Origin: Lota lota
Taxonomy: Eukaryota; Chordata; Actinopteri; Gadiformes; Lotidae
DNA: 64,000 bases
Direction of reading: 5' to 3'
NCBI GenBank assembly: GCA_026745465.1
Contig: JACYXH010000131.1
Span: 152,501-216,500, forward strand
A program made the translations under genes and the position numbers. The notes under the pieces are model-generated. The model was not told the origin of the DNA. It searched no databases and was given only the letters and a program-made list of their open reading frames with translations. Positions 37,110-48,067 of the stretch are shown here, in pieces (position 1 is the first letter of the stretch; every line of letters starts with the position of its first letter).

Positions 37110-37226
37110 AAGAGTCCAGCAGGAGAGAGCAGACTCCCCTGGACCCAGCTGTGTCTCCATGAAGAGTGACCGGTCTATGGCTCTACCTGAAGTGTTTAAA
37201 GATGGAAATCAGTCTATTGAGAAGAG
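37110..37226 (+). CDS. NLR-B N-terminal repeat exon b
   Basis: 117 nt, acceptor tttctag, [12 protein letters not shown] to DGNQSIEK, donor AG|GTGAGG. Confidence 0.7.
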
Positions 37227-37320
37227 GTGAGGATTTAAAGAGTGACTGGTCAGAAGCACGGATGAGGGTTTCTTCAGCAGTGAAAGATGGGCAATGTTTT
37301 TTGGGAGGTAAAAGGCTGTT

Positions 37321-38340
37321 TTAGGGATGCGGTTGACATGGTGTGATGAGAGGGAGGGATCCTGGTTGAGAGAAGTCCTGGGTGGTGTGGGTGAGGGAGG
37401 TGTTGCCCAAGATGATAATTTTAGATTTAGTGCAGTTAAGTTTGAGAAAGTTATTTAGCACCCAAGATTTAATGTCCGGTGGTGAGGGTGGAGGGAGAGG
37501 GGCAGTGAGAGTCATGGAGGAGAGGTAGAGTTGGGTGTGGTCGGCATAACGATGGAACCAGAGGCAGAGGGGGAGGACATACAGGAGGAAGAGGAGGGGA
37601 CCATCACTGAACCCTGAGGGACACCGTGTAGGACTGAGGACATACAGGAGGAAGAGGAGGGGACCATCACTGAACCCTGAGGGACACCGTGTATGACTGA
37701 GGACATGCAGGAGGAAGAGGAAGGGACCATCACTGAACCCTGAGTGACACTGTGTAGGACTGAGGACATACAGGAGGAAGAGGAGGGGACCATCACTGAA
37801 CCCTGAGGGACACTGTGTATGACTGAGGACATACAGGAGGAAGAGGAGGGGACCATCACTGAACCCTGAGGGACACTGTGTATGACTGAGGACATACAGG
37901 AGGAAGAGGAGGGGACCATCACTGAACCCTGAGGGACACTGTGAAGGACTGAGGACATACAGGAGGAAGAGGAGGGGACCATCACTGAACCCTGAGGGAC
38001 ACCGTGTAGGACTGAGGACATACAGGAGGAAGAGGAGGGGACCATCTGCAGCTGCGGCTCAGTCCAGGACTGTTGCCAGGAAGTGGGGGTTTGAGATGGG
38101 TCGGTAGATGTCAGGGTGAGGGAAGACGAGGGAAGACGAGAAGAGGCCAGAGGTCAGGGAGGAGGTCACTATTTTGAGGATGAGTGGGGAGAGCGTGTGG
38201 AAACAGGCATTGACAAGGGTGGAGGAGGTGGGGTCCAGGGTGTAGGTGGAGTACTTCATGCTTGTTATTATGGAGGACAGGTCAGCACTGGGGATTTCTG
38301 TGAATGAGGTGGAAGTGTGGCTTGGGTGTTCTGGTTCTGA
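37321..38340 (-). mobile_element. L2/CR1-type LINE reverse-transcriptase fragment
   Basis: Minus strand, 5' to 3': an N-terminal RT part (38090-38330, with STYTLDPTSSTLVNACF and YRPISNPHFLATVLD), the GVPQGS motif region expanded into a minisatellite, then a YADDTQLYLS-like part broken by frameshifts at about 37500-37560, and DIKSWVLNNFLKLNCTKSK (37400-37470). It is antisense to NLR-B, in its intron 3. The left arm carries a further-downstream piece of the same kind of element at 16330-16990. Confidence 0.75.
37565..38045 (-). repeat. 63-bp minisatellite built from the RT core motif
   Basis: About eight copies of a 63-bp unit. The minus strand reads V-L-H-G-V-P-Q-G-S-V-M-V-P-S-S-S-S-C-M-S; a one-base shift after GSVM turns the second half into G-P-L-L-F-L-L-Y-V-L-S, the standard RT continuation. 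The unit length is a multiple of three, so a 177-codon frame stays open, but it is not a gene. Confidence 0.85.
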
Positions 38341-38474
38341 TTGGTTGTGATCTGGGGTGTTCCGGTTCTGGCTCGGTGGGTTCTTGGGGACTGAGGGCAG
38401 TTGGTTGCTGATTGTGTCAAAATATAATAGAGAAAATATAATAGAGTGTGTGTGTGTGCTTATGTTCTCAATAG

Positions 38475-38544
38475 ACAACACCAGGATAGGTCAAAGGTTA
38501 CCAGTGCCCAGTCTGTACAGCAGCATCAAACAGAGCTGATCAAG
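38475..38544 (+). CDS. NLR-B coding exon 4
   Basis: 70 nt, acceptor ctcaatag, [14 protein letters not shown], donor AAG|GTGTGT. Confidence 0.7.
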
Positions 38545-38729
38545 GTGTGTAAATGTCCAACAAGACATTTGACTTTAGCTCTACATGAACATTAAAAACC
38601 ATCTCTTGTGGTGCTAATAGTGTCCAGGCTTCCCTCTTTAGACCAGCGGGACGTGAATCTAGGACAGATGCTTCTGATGTCCTCAGTTAGTTCAGAGTAA
38701 AGTTCTCCTTGATGTTTGTTCTGTTCCAG

Positions 38730-38951
38730 AGGGCTGAGGAGAATGCACATGCTTTTCTAGACAGGGAGCTGAAGAAGCTCTGGAGGGTTCTCTTCCCAGA
38801 TTACCCACAATGCTCAGAGAGTCAGAGGGAGGAGGAGGTGGATGGTAATAACGAGGAGCAGAGGAGGCGCGCCATAGAGGGAGTGGTAGACATCACAAAG
38901 CTCTGCCTGATGGAGATGAACCAGGAGGAACTGGCCGACACACTGTGGGGG
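38730..38951 (+). CDS. NLR-B helical N-terminal exon, one base out of phase
   Basis: 222 nt against 229 in NLR-A: two Glu codons fewer (a harmless 6 nt) plus one base missing at the end, where CTGTGGGGGG|TAAG replaces CTGAGGGCCG|GTAAG. With the GT donor at 38952 the exon ends in phase 0, but the next exon needs phase 1. Confidence 0.7.
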
Positions 38952-39629
38952 GTAAGAGACTCTTATTTGGAAGGGAAGAGATACTTTTATCTTAAAAACA
39001 GAGAAGAAATACTTATTTTGAAGAGCAGTATGACACTGGATTTGCACAGTTCAGACAAAATGACAAAATGTGAGATTTCTACATTTCTATCTCTTTAATG
39101 TGGATATATCTTTCTTCTTGGGGGTTAAATGGTTTGATCCAGATATGTAGGGTTATTCTGGGGGTATCAGGTTAAATAGGGTAACTGTGGGAGTATCATG
39201 TTAAATAGTTTGATCCAGATATGTAGAGTGACGCTGGGAGAATCAGGTTAAATGGTTTGATCCAGATATGTAGGGTTATTGTGGGTTTATCAGGTTAAAG
39301 AATGTTAAACAATATACTGCAGATGAACATCAGAATAACTCAGTGGAAGAGATGTAACACTGTCTTGTTATATCAGCATAGCAAGTCACTTTCCACTGAT
39401 TCACTATCATTATTTCTAACATTAGACCAATCATATTGCTGTAGAAATAATGAAATAATCCATTTCAATCTGCATTTTCAATCTGTAAAATGCAGTCCTT
39501 GTCACGACCAGCTTCTCCAACCACAAGTAATGAAGCCACTAAATATCATGAAGTTGATCATTTAACATGAAATATTGATATGTATCCACTGATCCACTAA
39601 CTGATGTCTTCTGATGTTTCGTCATTTAG
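38952..39629 (+). other. NLR-B intron 5, with a ~65-bp repeat
   Basis: Three or four diverged copies of GTTTGATCCAGATATGTAG near 39130-39300. No gene. Confidence 0.65.
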
Positions 39630-41415
39630 GATCTGCTGCTGTCGAGTGCCAACATAAAATCAAGTTTCATCTGAAGAATAAGTTCAGGTGTGTGTTTGAG
39701 GGAATCCCTAAAGCAGGACAGCCAACAGCTCTGAATGACTTCTACACAGAGCTCTTCATCACAGAGAGAGGCAGTGGAGAGGTAAACAAGGAACTTGAGG
39801 TCAGACTGATTGAAACAGCTTCCAGGAAACCAGCCAAGGAGGAAACACCAATCAAATGTGAAGACATCTTTAAACCCTTACCTGGACAAAATCAACCAAT
39901 CAGGACAATAATGACAACTGGAGTGGCCGGCATTGGTAAAACCGTCTTAACACACAAGTTCACTCTGGACTGGGCTGAAGGCAAAGCCAACCACGACATA
40001 CACTTCACATTTCTCTTCACTTTCAGAGAGCTGAATTTACTGAAAGGGAAAGAGTTTAGCTTGGTTGAACTTCTTCAACACTTCTTTATTGAAACCAAAG
40101 AAGCAGGAATCTGCAGATACGACCGGTTCCAAGTTGTCTTCATCTTGGATGGTCTGGATGAGTGTCGACTTCCTCTGGACTTCCAGAACAACCCTATCTG
40201 GACTGATGTCACAGAGCCAACCTCGGTGGACGTGCTGCTGATAAACCTCATCAGGGGCTACCTGCTTCCCTCCGCTCGCATCTGGATAACCACACGCCCT
40301 GCTGCAGCCAAACAGATCCCTGCTGAGTGTGTTGACATGGTGACAGAGGTGAGAGGGTTCACCGACCCACAGAAGGAGGAGTTTTTCAGGAAGAGATTCA
40401 GAGAGGAGACGCTGGCCAGCACAATCATCTCCCACGTCAAGACATCACGAAGCCTCCACATCATGTGTCACATCCCAGTCTTCTGTTGGATCACTGCTAC
40501 AGTTCTGGAGGACTTCTTCAAAACATCCCAGAGAGGAGAAGAGATGCCCAATACCGTGACTCAGATGTACATCCACTTCCTGAGGGTTCAGTCCGTACAA
40601 GGGGACAGGAAGTATCATGGGAGAGCTGTAACAGATCCACACTGGAGTTCAGAGAGCAGGAAGATCATTGTTTCTCTGGGAAAACTGGCTTTTAACCAGC
40701 TAGAGAATGGCAACCTGATCTTCTATGAGGCAGACCTGGCAGAGTGTGGCATCAATATCAGAGCAGCCTCAGTGTACTCAGGAGTGTTCACCCAGATCTT
40801 TAAAGAGGAGTGTGGGCTGTACCAGGACAAGGTGTTCTGCTTTGTCCATCTGAGCATCCAGGAGTTTCTGGCTGCCCTTCATGTCTTTCTGTCCTTCATT
40901 GACACTGGTGTCAATCTGCTCTCAGAAGAAAAACCAACCTCCGGGGAAGATAAACTCCTCCTCCTCTACCAGAGTGCTGTGGACAAGGCCTTACAGAGTG
41001 AGAATGGACACCTGGACTTGTTCCTCCGCTTCCTCCTGGGCCTCTCTCTGGAGACCAATCAGATTATCCTACGAGGACTGCTGGGACAGACAGGAAATAG
41101 CTCATGGACCAATGAGGAAACAGTGTCTTACATAAAGGAGAAGATAGGTGGAGATCTCTCTCCAGAGAGAAGCATCAATCTGTTTCACTGTCTGAATGAG
41201 CTGAACGACCGTTCTCTAGTGGATGAGATCCAACAGTACCTGACATCAGGAAGTCTCTCCACAGAATCTCTCTCCCCTGCTCAGTGGTCAGCTCTGGTCT
41301 TCATCTTACTGTCATCAGAAGAGGAGCTGGATGTGTTTGACCTGATGAAATACACTGCTTCAGAGGAGGGTCTTCTGAGGCTGCTACCAGTGGTCAAAGC
41401 CTCCAAAACATCTCT
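39630..41415 (+). CDS. NLR-B FISNA-NACHT exon
   Basis: 1786 nt, acceptor gtcatttag|GATCTGC, donor CATCTCT|GTAGGTGT. Fully open. Walker A is GVAGIGKT and Walker B is [21 protein letters not shown] is also present. It is 16 codons shorter than NLR-A because it lacks the internal repeat near residue 500 of that exon. If read alone, an upstream ATG at 39614 keeps frame through the acceptor. Confidence 0.9.
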
Positions 41416-42825
41416 GTAGGTGTACTAATAACATGTATTTCAATATACAAAATACAATATACCTAATACTAGGATTTAGAATAACACACAAATTATCTCT
41501 GTAGATTAACTAATAACATGTATTACAATACACAACACAATATACATACTAATATAATATAAAATTATAAAAACATACAAAAAATATATATAGGTTCACT
41601 AATAACATGTAATACAATTATAAATAAGTTATTGTTGATATTGTTGAAATGTAATTATTGTTGTTATTGTTATTGTTGAAATGTAGGTTTATTATTAGGA
41701 AGTAGGAAGTTTATTATTAATCAAAGTTAACTCACTTATTTAAAACGTTTTAACCTTGTTCAGTACATTTGGTTATATGGACTCTATTTGGGTTTAACTT
41801 GGGTTTAGAGACTTCCAGGTCATTTGGGGAATTGTGAGAGGTCACGGGCGAGCGAGCGGGAAAAAGGAGAGAGAGAGGGAAGAGACGAGGGCAAAGGAGG
41901 AGAGTACTTTATTCTCTGTAGAGATCGCCCAGCTAAATGATATTTAAACATTTACTTATTAGTTGCTTGACGGTTAAATGAGTATGGGAGAGAGAGAGTA
42001 TTTGGGGATTTTTTGATTCGTGTTTCTGTTCGTGTCGGGGATGTTTTGGTCGTTTGGTGTAAAGCTAGCTTGGTTTGCTAACCGCCTTAGCATCCTCTGA
42101 ACGGGATATAAATCATCAGAGTAGCGCACGAGGATAGTCCACAGCAGGGGGTCAGGTAGCGCGCGCGGTTCCCCTGACGAAGATCATCCCGGGATTCCAG
42201 TTTCTTCATCCGTCGTCTCCTCTCCCTATAACGGTACCGGGACTTTGTTTTGCTCACGTTAAGAGCGAACAGTATCATGTTGCGACACCGAGCCGTACAG
42301 GCCTGCAGCGTTTATGGCGGCATATCAGGGACAAACGTCTAGAGCAAAAATTACTTTGTGCGCGCACACAACTAACACATCTGTGCACACAAATTATTGT
42401 AAACACTATAACTGCACTCGCGCTCAGTAGTTCTCTGATCGCGAGAGCAATAATAAAGCCTGTGAGGAAGAAACGATTCATAGAGCGCGCACGTGAAGTG
42501 ACACAAATGCTGTCTTTGCTCTCGTGATCGCACACAATTTACTTAATATTGTAATATAACTTCTAATAATATACAAAACGTCTCTGTATGTATGTATTTA
42601 TATATATATATATATATATAAGGTATATACTGATACCATGTATTACAATGCAATACACAATATACACAATACTACAATAAAAAATAATTAACATACAAAA
42701 CTTACATTTTACACCCAATACTGAAGAAACAAGGATCTTATGTATTGACTAGAATATATTAGTTTAATTAATAAAACATTTATAATTAAAGATCACAGTT
42801 CCTAACGTGATTATTTTGTGTGAAG
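41416..42825 (+). other. NLR-B intron 6, inverted copy of the unclassified element
   Basis: After decayed donor-like repeats (41416-41620), 41745-42540 is the reverse complement of the element at 5069-5830 and 7728-8490. (TA)n near 42600. No gene. Confidence 0.65.
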
Positions 42826-42999
42826 GCTGAATGGCTGTCATCTGTCAGAGAGATGCTGTGAAGCTCTGGCCTCAGTTCTCAGCTCCAACTCCTCTAGTCT
42901 GAGAGAGCTGGACCTGAGTACCAATGATCTGCAGGATTCAGGAGTGAAGCTGCTCTCTGCTGGACTGGGGAGTCCACACTGTACACTGGAAACTCTCAG
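42826..42999 (+). CDS. NLR-B LRR exon 1
   Basis: 174 nt, [32 protein letters not shown], donor CTCAG|GTCAGT. Confidence 0.85.
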
Positions 43000-43716
43000 G
43001 TCAGTTTGACTCAATAAACAGTTACACCACAAGTTCCATATCAGAGGACAGTTAACACGTCTAAATAAATAAGTAAAATATGTCCTCTCAGGGCCCAAGA
43101 CACATTTTCAACTGGTGGCGCTGGTGCCAGTAACTTTTTCATGTGGTGGCACCCTAACAAATCAGTTTGCACCCCTTTATTAGAAGTGAAAATGTCCTAG
43201 GTCACGTACCATCCATCTGTGTCCATTCATTTGAACAGATTCACTCACTTTAAATAATACCTACTAATAATAACCGGCTGCCCATTGGCTAATATACTCC
43301 AACTAGGATTTATTTTATTTTCTGGGTCCTCCAGAATAGTGCATTTCTTCACATGCTCTTGAATAGCTCTAGTGCTGCGGTGCAATTTCATTGAAACTTT
43401 GCACAAAGTACAAACCACTTTTTTAGTTTTCTGATCAAAGCAGTGTGTCTTCAGTGGAACTTAAGTGGGTTGTGTTTCCAAATAGAGCGCTCACAACGGC
43501 CCACAATACAGCCGCTCTTTAACTTCAAGCACTGAACTAAACCTTGGCAGTTTGCGTTCATCGCAGCGCCATTACCACTAGTTATATTAAACACAAGACC
43601 TCAATCAAATTCAATTTGTGTTGCCATGGCAGTAAAGTGTGTACGTTATATTTAGTTAGTTAATGATGGTATAAGGTGTATGTTTTATTACATTCCTGTT
43701 CTACCATAATCATGTA
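43000..43716 (+). other. NLR-B intron, sequence before the transposon
   Basis: Unique sequence, no repeat or gene recognised. Confidence 0.5.
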
Positions 43717-43812
43717 CCGTAATTTCCGGACTATTGAGCGCACCTGAATATAAGCCGCACCCACTGAATTTTTGTTAAACAATTATTTTGAACATAAATA
43801 AGCCGCACATGT

Positions 43813-44559
43813 CTATAAGCCGCAGGTACATTGAAACAAATGAACTTTACACGAAACACGGCTATTAACAAAACAAATCGTCGTGCGTTTAAAAATCACC
43901 ATCGGTGGAAGCTTTTCTCCCGATGCCGTGCAGCTCAGAACACAGGTGAAGTGCGTGTTTTCATGCCCAGTTGTTTTCAGCGTGACGGATGATTCGCCTT
44001 TCCTGTTGACAGTCTGAGTGAGAGGCAGGTCAAACGTCAGAGGAACCTCATCCATATTTATGATGTCGTGCGGGCCAATGGAATGCTCCGCTATCTTTGC
44101 ATCAGTGAATTTGCGGAAGTTTGAAACTTTTTCCTCGTAGTCGGGAGGGAGCTGCTGACACAGACTCGTCCGTACCCTGATTGACAGGCCTTTACGTCTC
44201 ATAAATCTGAGACACCACGATGGTCCAACTCTAAAACCCTCAAACTTCATTGCGGTGGCGATTGTTTTGGCTTTCAGTCGGATCTTCACAGTTGAAACAT
44301 CTCGGCCGTCTGCTCTCTGTGTGTTGACCCAGTCTTCGAGCTCATTTTCTAGTTCGGGCCATCTGCTTTTCTTCCCTCTGAAAGCTTTAGTTGTCTTCTT
44401 GCACTGAGTCAATTCCTCACGCTGCTGTTTCCAACGTCTTATCATCGACTCATTAAGACCAAGCTCCCGTGCAGCAGCTCTATTTCCTTTCCCAACAGCC
44501 ATATCGATCACCTTCAACTTGAAAGCTGCATCATATGCATTTCTCCGTGTGTTTGCCAT
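43813..44559 (-). pseudogene. Truncated pogo-like transposase, 248 codons
   Basis: Residues 8-50 form an HTH of Brinker/CENP-B type (AAFKLKVIDMAVGKGNRAA, then NESMIRRWKQQ). Residues 65-135 are a second, CENPB-type DNA-binding region, and the DDE domain begins with IINMDEVP (first catalytic Asp at residue 170). After IFKRTT the frame runs into unrelated residues and stops at 248, so the second and third acidic catalytic residues are missing. Full-length relatives are roughly twice as long from memory. No activity is expected from this copy. Confidence 0.8.
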
Positions 44560-44853
44560 GATGAGGGTGACAAAATGACTACCGTAATCAGAATGACGGG
44601 AAGTTTGAGCGCGCTCGATTTAATCTAAACAGTAAACTAAAAAGTTACATTGTTTCACCTTAACCCGTTCGGCAATTTCATTGGTCAAATGAAAGCTTCA
44701 TGCCGCCAAGAAACTGAGCACCGTCACAGAATGTTTTTTTTGCTCCGTTTTTTGACGGCAGGAAGCTTGTAAAAGCGGGAAAAATCCATAAATTAGCCGC
44801 GTCATTGTTTAAGCCGCAAGGTTCAAAGCGTGGGATAAAAGTAGCGGCTTTGT

Positions 44854-45513
44854 GGTAAGGAGGGGCGTGGTTTAGCGCCGGCTGCAGGCAGAAGGGGCGG
44901 AGCGGCTCAATTGGGGTCACAGACGCAGCTGTAGGGAATGAGCGCAATTGGATAGCTATTAAATACTGACGTGTATTGTGCTCTTACCACAGTGAGGTCG
45001 GAGACCTGTGACGACGGCGACGACTGTGTGTGTATGTGTGAGAAAAACCCTGAGAACCGCGAACGAACGTGCGTCACGGAAAGACGGCGTTCTGTGTTAG
45101 TGATTTGAATACTGCAAATAAAACGGAACTGTAGCCAGAGCGGTGCTACATTGGTCCCTGTTCAGGCACCAATGTAGCACCGCTCTGGCTACAGTCCAGG
45201 GAAAAGAAACACTACTCGAGGAGTCCGGAGGCAAACGTTCCGTTTTATTTGCAGTATTCAAATCACTAACACAGAACGCCGTCTTTCCGTGACGCACGTT
45301 CGTTCGCGGTTCTCAGGGTTTTTCTCACACATACACACACAGTCGTCGCCGTCGTCACAGGTCTCCGACCTCACTGTGGGAAGAGCACAATACACGTCAG
45401 TATTTAATAGCTATCCAATTGCGCTCATTCCCTACAGCTGCGTCTGTGACCCCAATTGAGCCACTCCGCCCCTTCTGCCTGCAGCCGGCGCTAAACCACG
45501 CCCCTCCTTACCA
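44854..45513. repeat. Hairpin-forming inverted repeat within the transposon
   Basis: Left arm about 44854-45155 and right arm about 45168-45513 are reverse complements around an 11-14-nt loop. The right arm has roughly 40 extra bases after 45195. The arms include the transposon's sub-terminal GGTAAGGAGGGGCGTGG. Confidence 0.85.
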
Positions 45514-45538
45514 CAGGCTTATAGTCGGGAAATTACGG

Positions 45539-46030
45539 TAGTAAGACAGGAAGGTGAACTTTAGAGTTGTTTCTCAAAGTTTAATAACAGCTTCTTCTTA
45601 GAACTGGCTCTTTTTAGGGACATTTTCAGGAGTTTCGTTGAATCTTTAGTTATCTGACCTAAGTATGTCATATATGTTTAGATCTACTGTATTGTCATTT
45701 AGTTAAACTACTACAATATGTCTAATAACAAATTTAAAATAAAACAAATAACACAGTTCGTAACATGTTCTGTATATTTTGTGTGAAGGCTGACAATAAA
45801 AAGTATTATTAATATACAAAAATTAATATACAAAAAAAAAATGTATATACAAAATTTCCAAACACTACAAAACGTATTTTCAATATTCATCATTTTACAC
45901 CCAATATTGAATTAACATTTAAGGATCTAATGTATTGACAAGTATGTATTAGTCCTTCATTATGTTAAAGTAAAAGAGGTAAGTTATGTTAAACCCAGTT
46001 CCTAACATGTTGTGTTTATTTTGTGTGAAG
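45539..46030 (+). other. Intron with an LRR-exon remnant
   Basis: 45756-45793 reproduces the upstream flank and first five bases of an LRR exon (CATGTTCTGTATATTTTGTG then TGAAG|GCTGA) and then changes to AT-rich sequence. It is a deleted LRR exon. Confidence 0.65.
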
Positions 46031-46204
46031 GCTGAATGGCTGTCATCTGTCAGAGAGATGCTGTGAAGCTCTGGCCTCAGTTCTCAGCTCCAACTCCTCT
46101 AGTCTGAGAGAGCTGGACCTGAGTACCAATGATGTGCAGGATTCAGGAGTGAAGCTGCTCTCTGCTGGACTGGGGAGTCCACACTGTACACTGGAAACTC
46201 TCAG
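46031..46204 (+). CDS. NLR-B LRR exon 2
   Basis: 174 nt, same unit with NDVQDSG. It lies after the transposon-bearing intron. Confidence 0.85.
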
Positions 46205-46276
46205 GTCAGTTTGACTCAATAAACAGTTACACCACAAGTTCCATAATAGAGGACATTTAACAGATTTACATCCTGA

Positions 46277-46279
<3 letters not shown>

Positions 46280-46358
<79 letters not shown>
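46280..46358. repeat. (GT)n microsatellite forming a splice acceptor
   Basis: About 39 GT units ending in TAG, immediately before NLR-B LRR exon 3. NLR-A has the shorter equivalent at 3779-3803. Confidence 0.95.
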
Positions 46359-46360
<2 letters not shown>

Positions 46361-46534
46361 CTTGTCTGGCTGCCTGGTCACACAGGAAGGCTGTGCTTCT
46401 CTGGCCTCAGCTCTGAGCTCCAACCCCTCCCATCTGAGAGAGCTGGACCTGAGCTACAATCTCCCAGGAGACTCAGGAGTTACGCTGCTCTCTGCTGGAC
46501 TGGAGGATCCACGCTGGAGACTGGACACTCTCAG
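46361..46534 (+). CDS. NLR-B LRR exon 3 (C-terminal type)
   Basis: 174 nt. Its acceptor is provided by the end of a (GT)n tract (gtgtgtag). [20 protein letters not shown], then [17 protein letters not shown]. Confidence 0.85.
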
Positions 46535-46712
46535 GTATGGAGAGGACAGCTCACCACTCAGGGACAATGTCTCCTACAAGGATTCAACCAGCTGCTAGAT
46601 GAAGTGGTTTGAAAACACAGCTGGAACTCATGTTGTGTAAAAAGTGATGAGACAGGAGATGATGAAGGTGAATGTTTCAACATGCTGATCTCACTTTGTT
46701 TCCCCCCCCCAG

Positions 46713-46759
46713 GGTGGAGCACGGTGGAGTGGGGAGGCTGAAGCCAGCTCTAAAGAAGT
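46713..46759 (+). CDS. NLR-B 47-nt linker exon
   Basis: [16 protein letters not shown] between acceptor ccccccag and donor AAGT|GTAAGTG. Confidence 0.82.
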
Positions 46760-47471
46760 GTAAGTGACTGTTTAGTTAGATTCATCAAACATGCTTTATC
46801 ATTGATATAGCATGTATGTGTACTTGTGTATACGTGTGTATTGCTATGTTTTCCTGTGTTTATGTCTAGTATGTGTGTGTAGGTATGTATGTGTATGTAT
46901 GTGTACATGTCTGTATGTATAGCATGTATGTGTGCTTGTGTATACGTATTTGTACTTGTGTATACGCATGTATAGCTATGTTTCTGTGTTTATGTCTAGT
47001 ATGTTTCTGTAGGTACGTATGTGTACATGTCTATGTATATATAGTATGTACGAACCTGTTCTATGGTACCAACAGTTAATTTCCAGCCTATCTTGAAAAG
47101 TATATTGACTATTGCTAATTAGTTGTGCATTTGTTGTAAATATTGCGGGAGTAGTTTCAGTTTATAATTTTCATAGGCTTCAATGTTTTGACTGGGACAG
47201 CCACTCACACACACGGGATTTTGATTTAAGTTGAACTTAAATTATCTTAAAAACAATCTGCGCTACTATTTTTAAAGCTATAGCACACTAGTTCACTATA
47301 GTACCTATCATATGATATTATTTAATCTTTCTATGGTAATGTTTGTAGAGTAGATGGCACGTGAAAAAGGACAGAAATAAGAAGAAGAATGCAATACAAC
47401 AGTACTAGTGATGATGATGATGATGATGAAGAATGGTTCTTCAACCTAATCATGTCTTGTTTTCCCGTCAG
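46760..47471 (+). other. NLR-B last intron, degenerate GTATGT-rich repeat
   Basis: 46800-47050 is the mirror of the left-arm minisatellite at 3000-3240. No gene. Confidence 0.6.
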
Positions 47472-48025
47472 ATGCCTGTGAACTCACACTGGACCCAAAC
47501 ACAGCCCACGGACATCTGTCTCTGTCTGAGGACAACAGAAAGGTGACGCGGGTTAGAGAGGACCAGTCGTATCCTGATCACCCAGAGAGATTTGACTCCT
47601 ATCACCAGGTGTTGTGTAGAGAGGCTCTGACTGGCCGCTGTTACTGGGAGGTAGAGAGGGAAGGAGGTGTTGAGATAGAAGTGACATACAGAGGAATCAC
47701 AAGGAGAGGAAGGGGTGATGACAGCTGGCTTGGAGGGAACAACAAGTCCTGGTGTCTTGTTTGTTATGATGATGTTTACTCTGCCTGGTACAACGGTAGT
47801 AACACAGACATAGATCTCCCCCCCCCTGGCTCTAACAGAGTAGGAGTGTATCTGGACCGGCCTGCTGGCACTCTGTCCTTCTACAGAGTGTCCCCAGATG
47901 TAGGAGGGTCCTCAGACACACTGACACACATCCACACCTTCCAGGCCACCTTCACCCAGGAGGACCTCCTCCCTGGGTTTAGGTTAGGGTGGGATGGTGA
48001 CTCAGTGTCTCTGTGTCGGTTGTAG
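47472..48025 (+). CDS. NLR-B last exon: PRY-SPRY (B30.2)
   Basis: 554 nt to [66 protein letters not shown]. Intact, with two more codons than NLR-A near the C-terminus. Confidence 0.9.
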
Positions 48026-48067
48026 AAAAAAAAAGAAACGCAGCGGCCGGCCACGTGTTTCTTTTTT

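Larger units (their letters stand above)
43717..45538 (-). mobile_element. pogo/Tigger-like DNA transposon, non-autonomous, TA target duplication
   Basis: Starts CCGTAATTTCCGGACTAT and ends with the inverted form ...TAGTCGGGAAATTACGG, flanked by TA on both sides (43715-43716 and 45539-45540). It contains a truncated transposase (43813-44559). Its 5' part is present twice in inverted orientation around a hairpin (44854-45513). It inserted in the intron between NLR-B LRR exons 1 and 2 and is absent from the left arm. Confidence 0.85.
36228..48025 (+). pseudogene. NLR-B: NLRC3-like FISNA-NACHT-LRR-B30.2 gene, damaged at the 5' end
   Basis: Exons by homology to NLR-A: 36228-36309 (damaged), 36424-36540, 37110-37226, 38475-38544, 38730-38951, 39630-41415, 42826-42999, 46031-46204, 46361-46534, 46713-46759, 47472-48025. 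Lesions: start ATG is TTG; one G missing from the GGGG run in the first exon; its donor is AT instead of GT; and 38730-38951 is one base short of phase, so joining to the NACHT exon gives an early stop. The NACHT exon, three LRR exons, linker and B30.2 are intact. The two G-run shortenings could be consensus errors, but the start and donor losses are substitutions. A shorter protein from a later start, such as the ATG in exon 2 or the NACHT exon, remains possible. Confidence 0.7.

Noticed and set aside
37512..38045. 177-codon frame with a 21-residue repeat
   Set aside because: Translation of a 63-bp minisatellite derived from LINE reverse transcriptase, out of the RT frame in half of each unit.
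40037..40435. Antisense frame within the NACHT exon (and its twin at 12920-13318)
   Set aside because: Mirror of the conserved NACHT coding sequence; open only because the sense strand is constrained.
43813..44559. Host gene with CENP-B-like domains
   Set aside because: Lies inside a TA-flanked element with inverted ends and is truncated in the DDE domain, so it is a transposase remnant.
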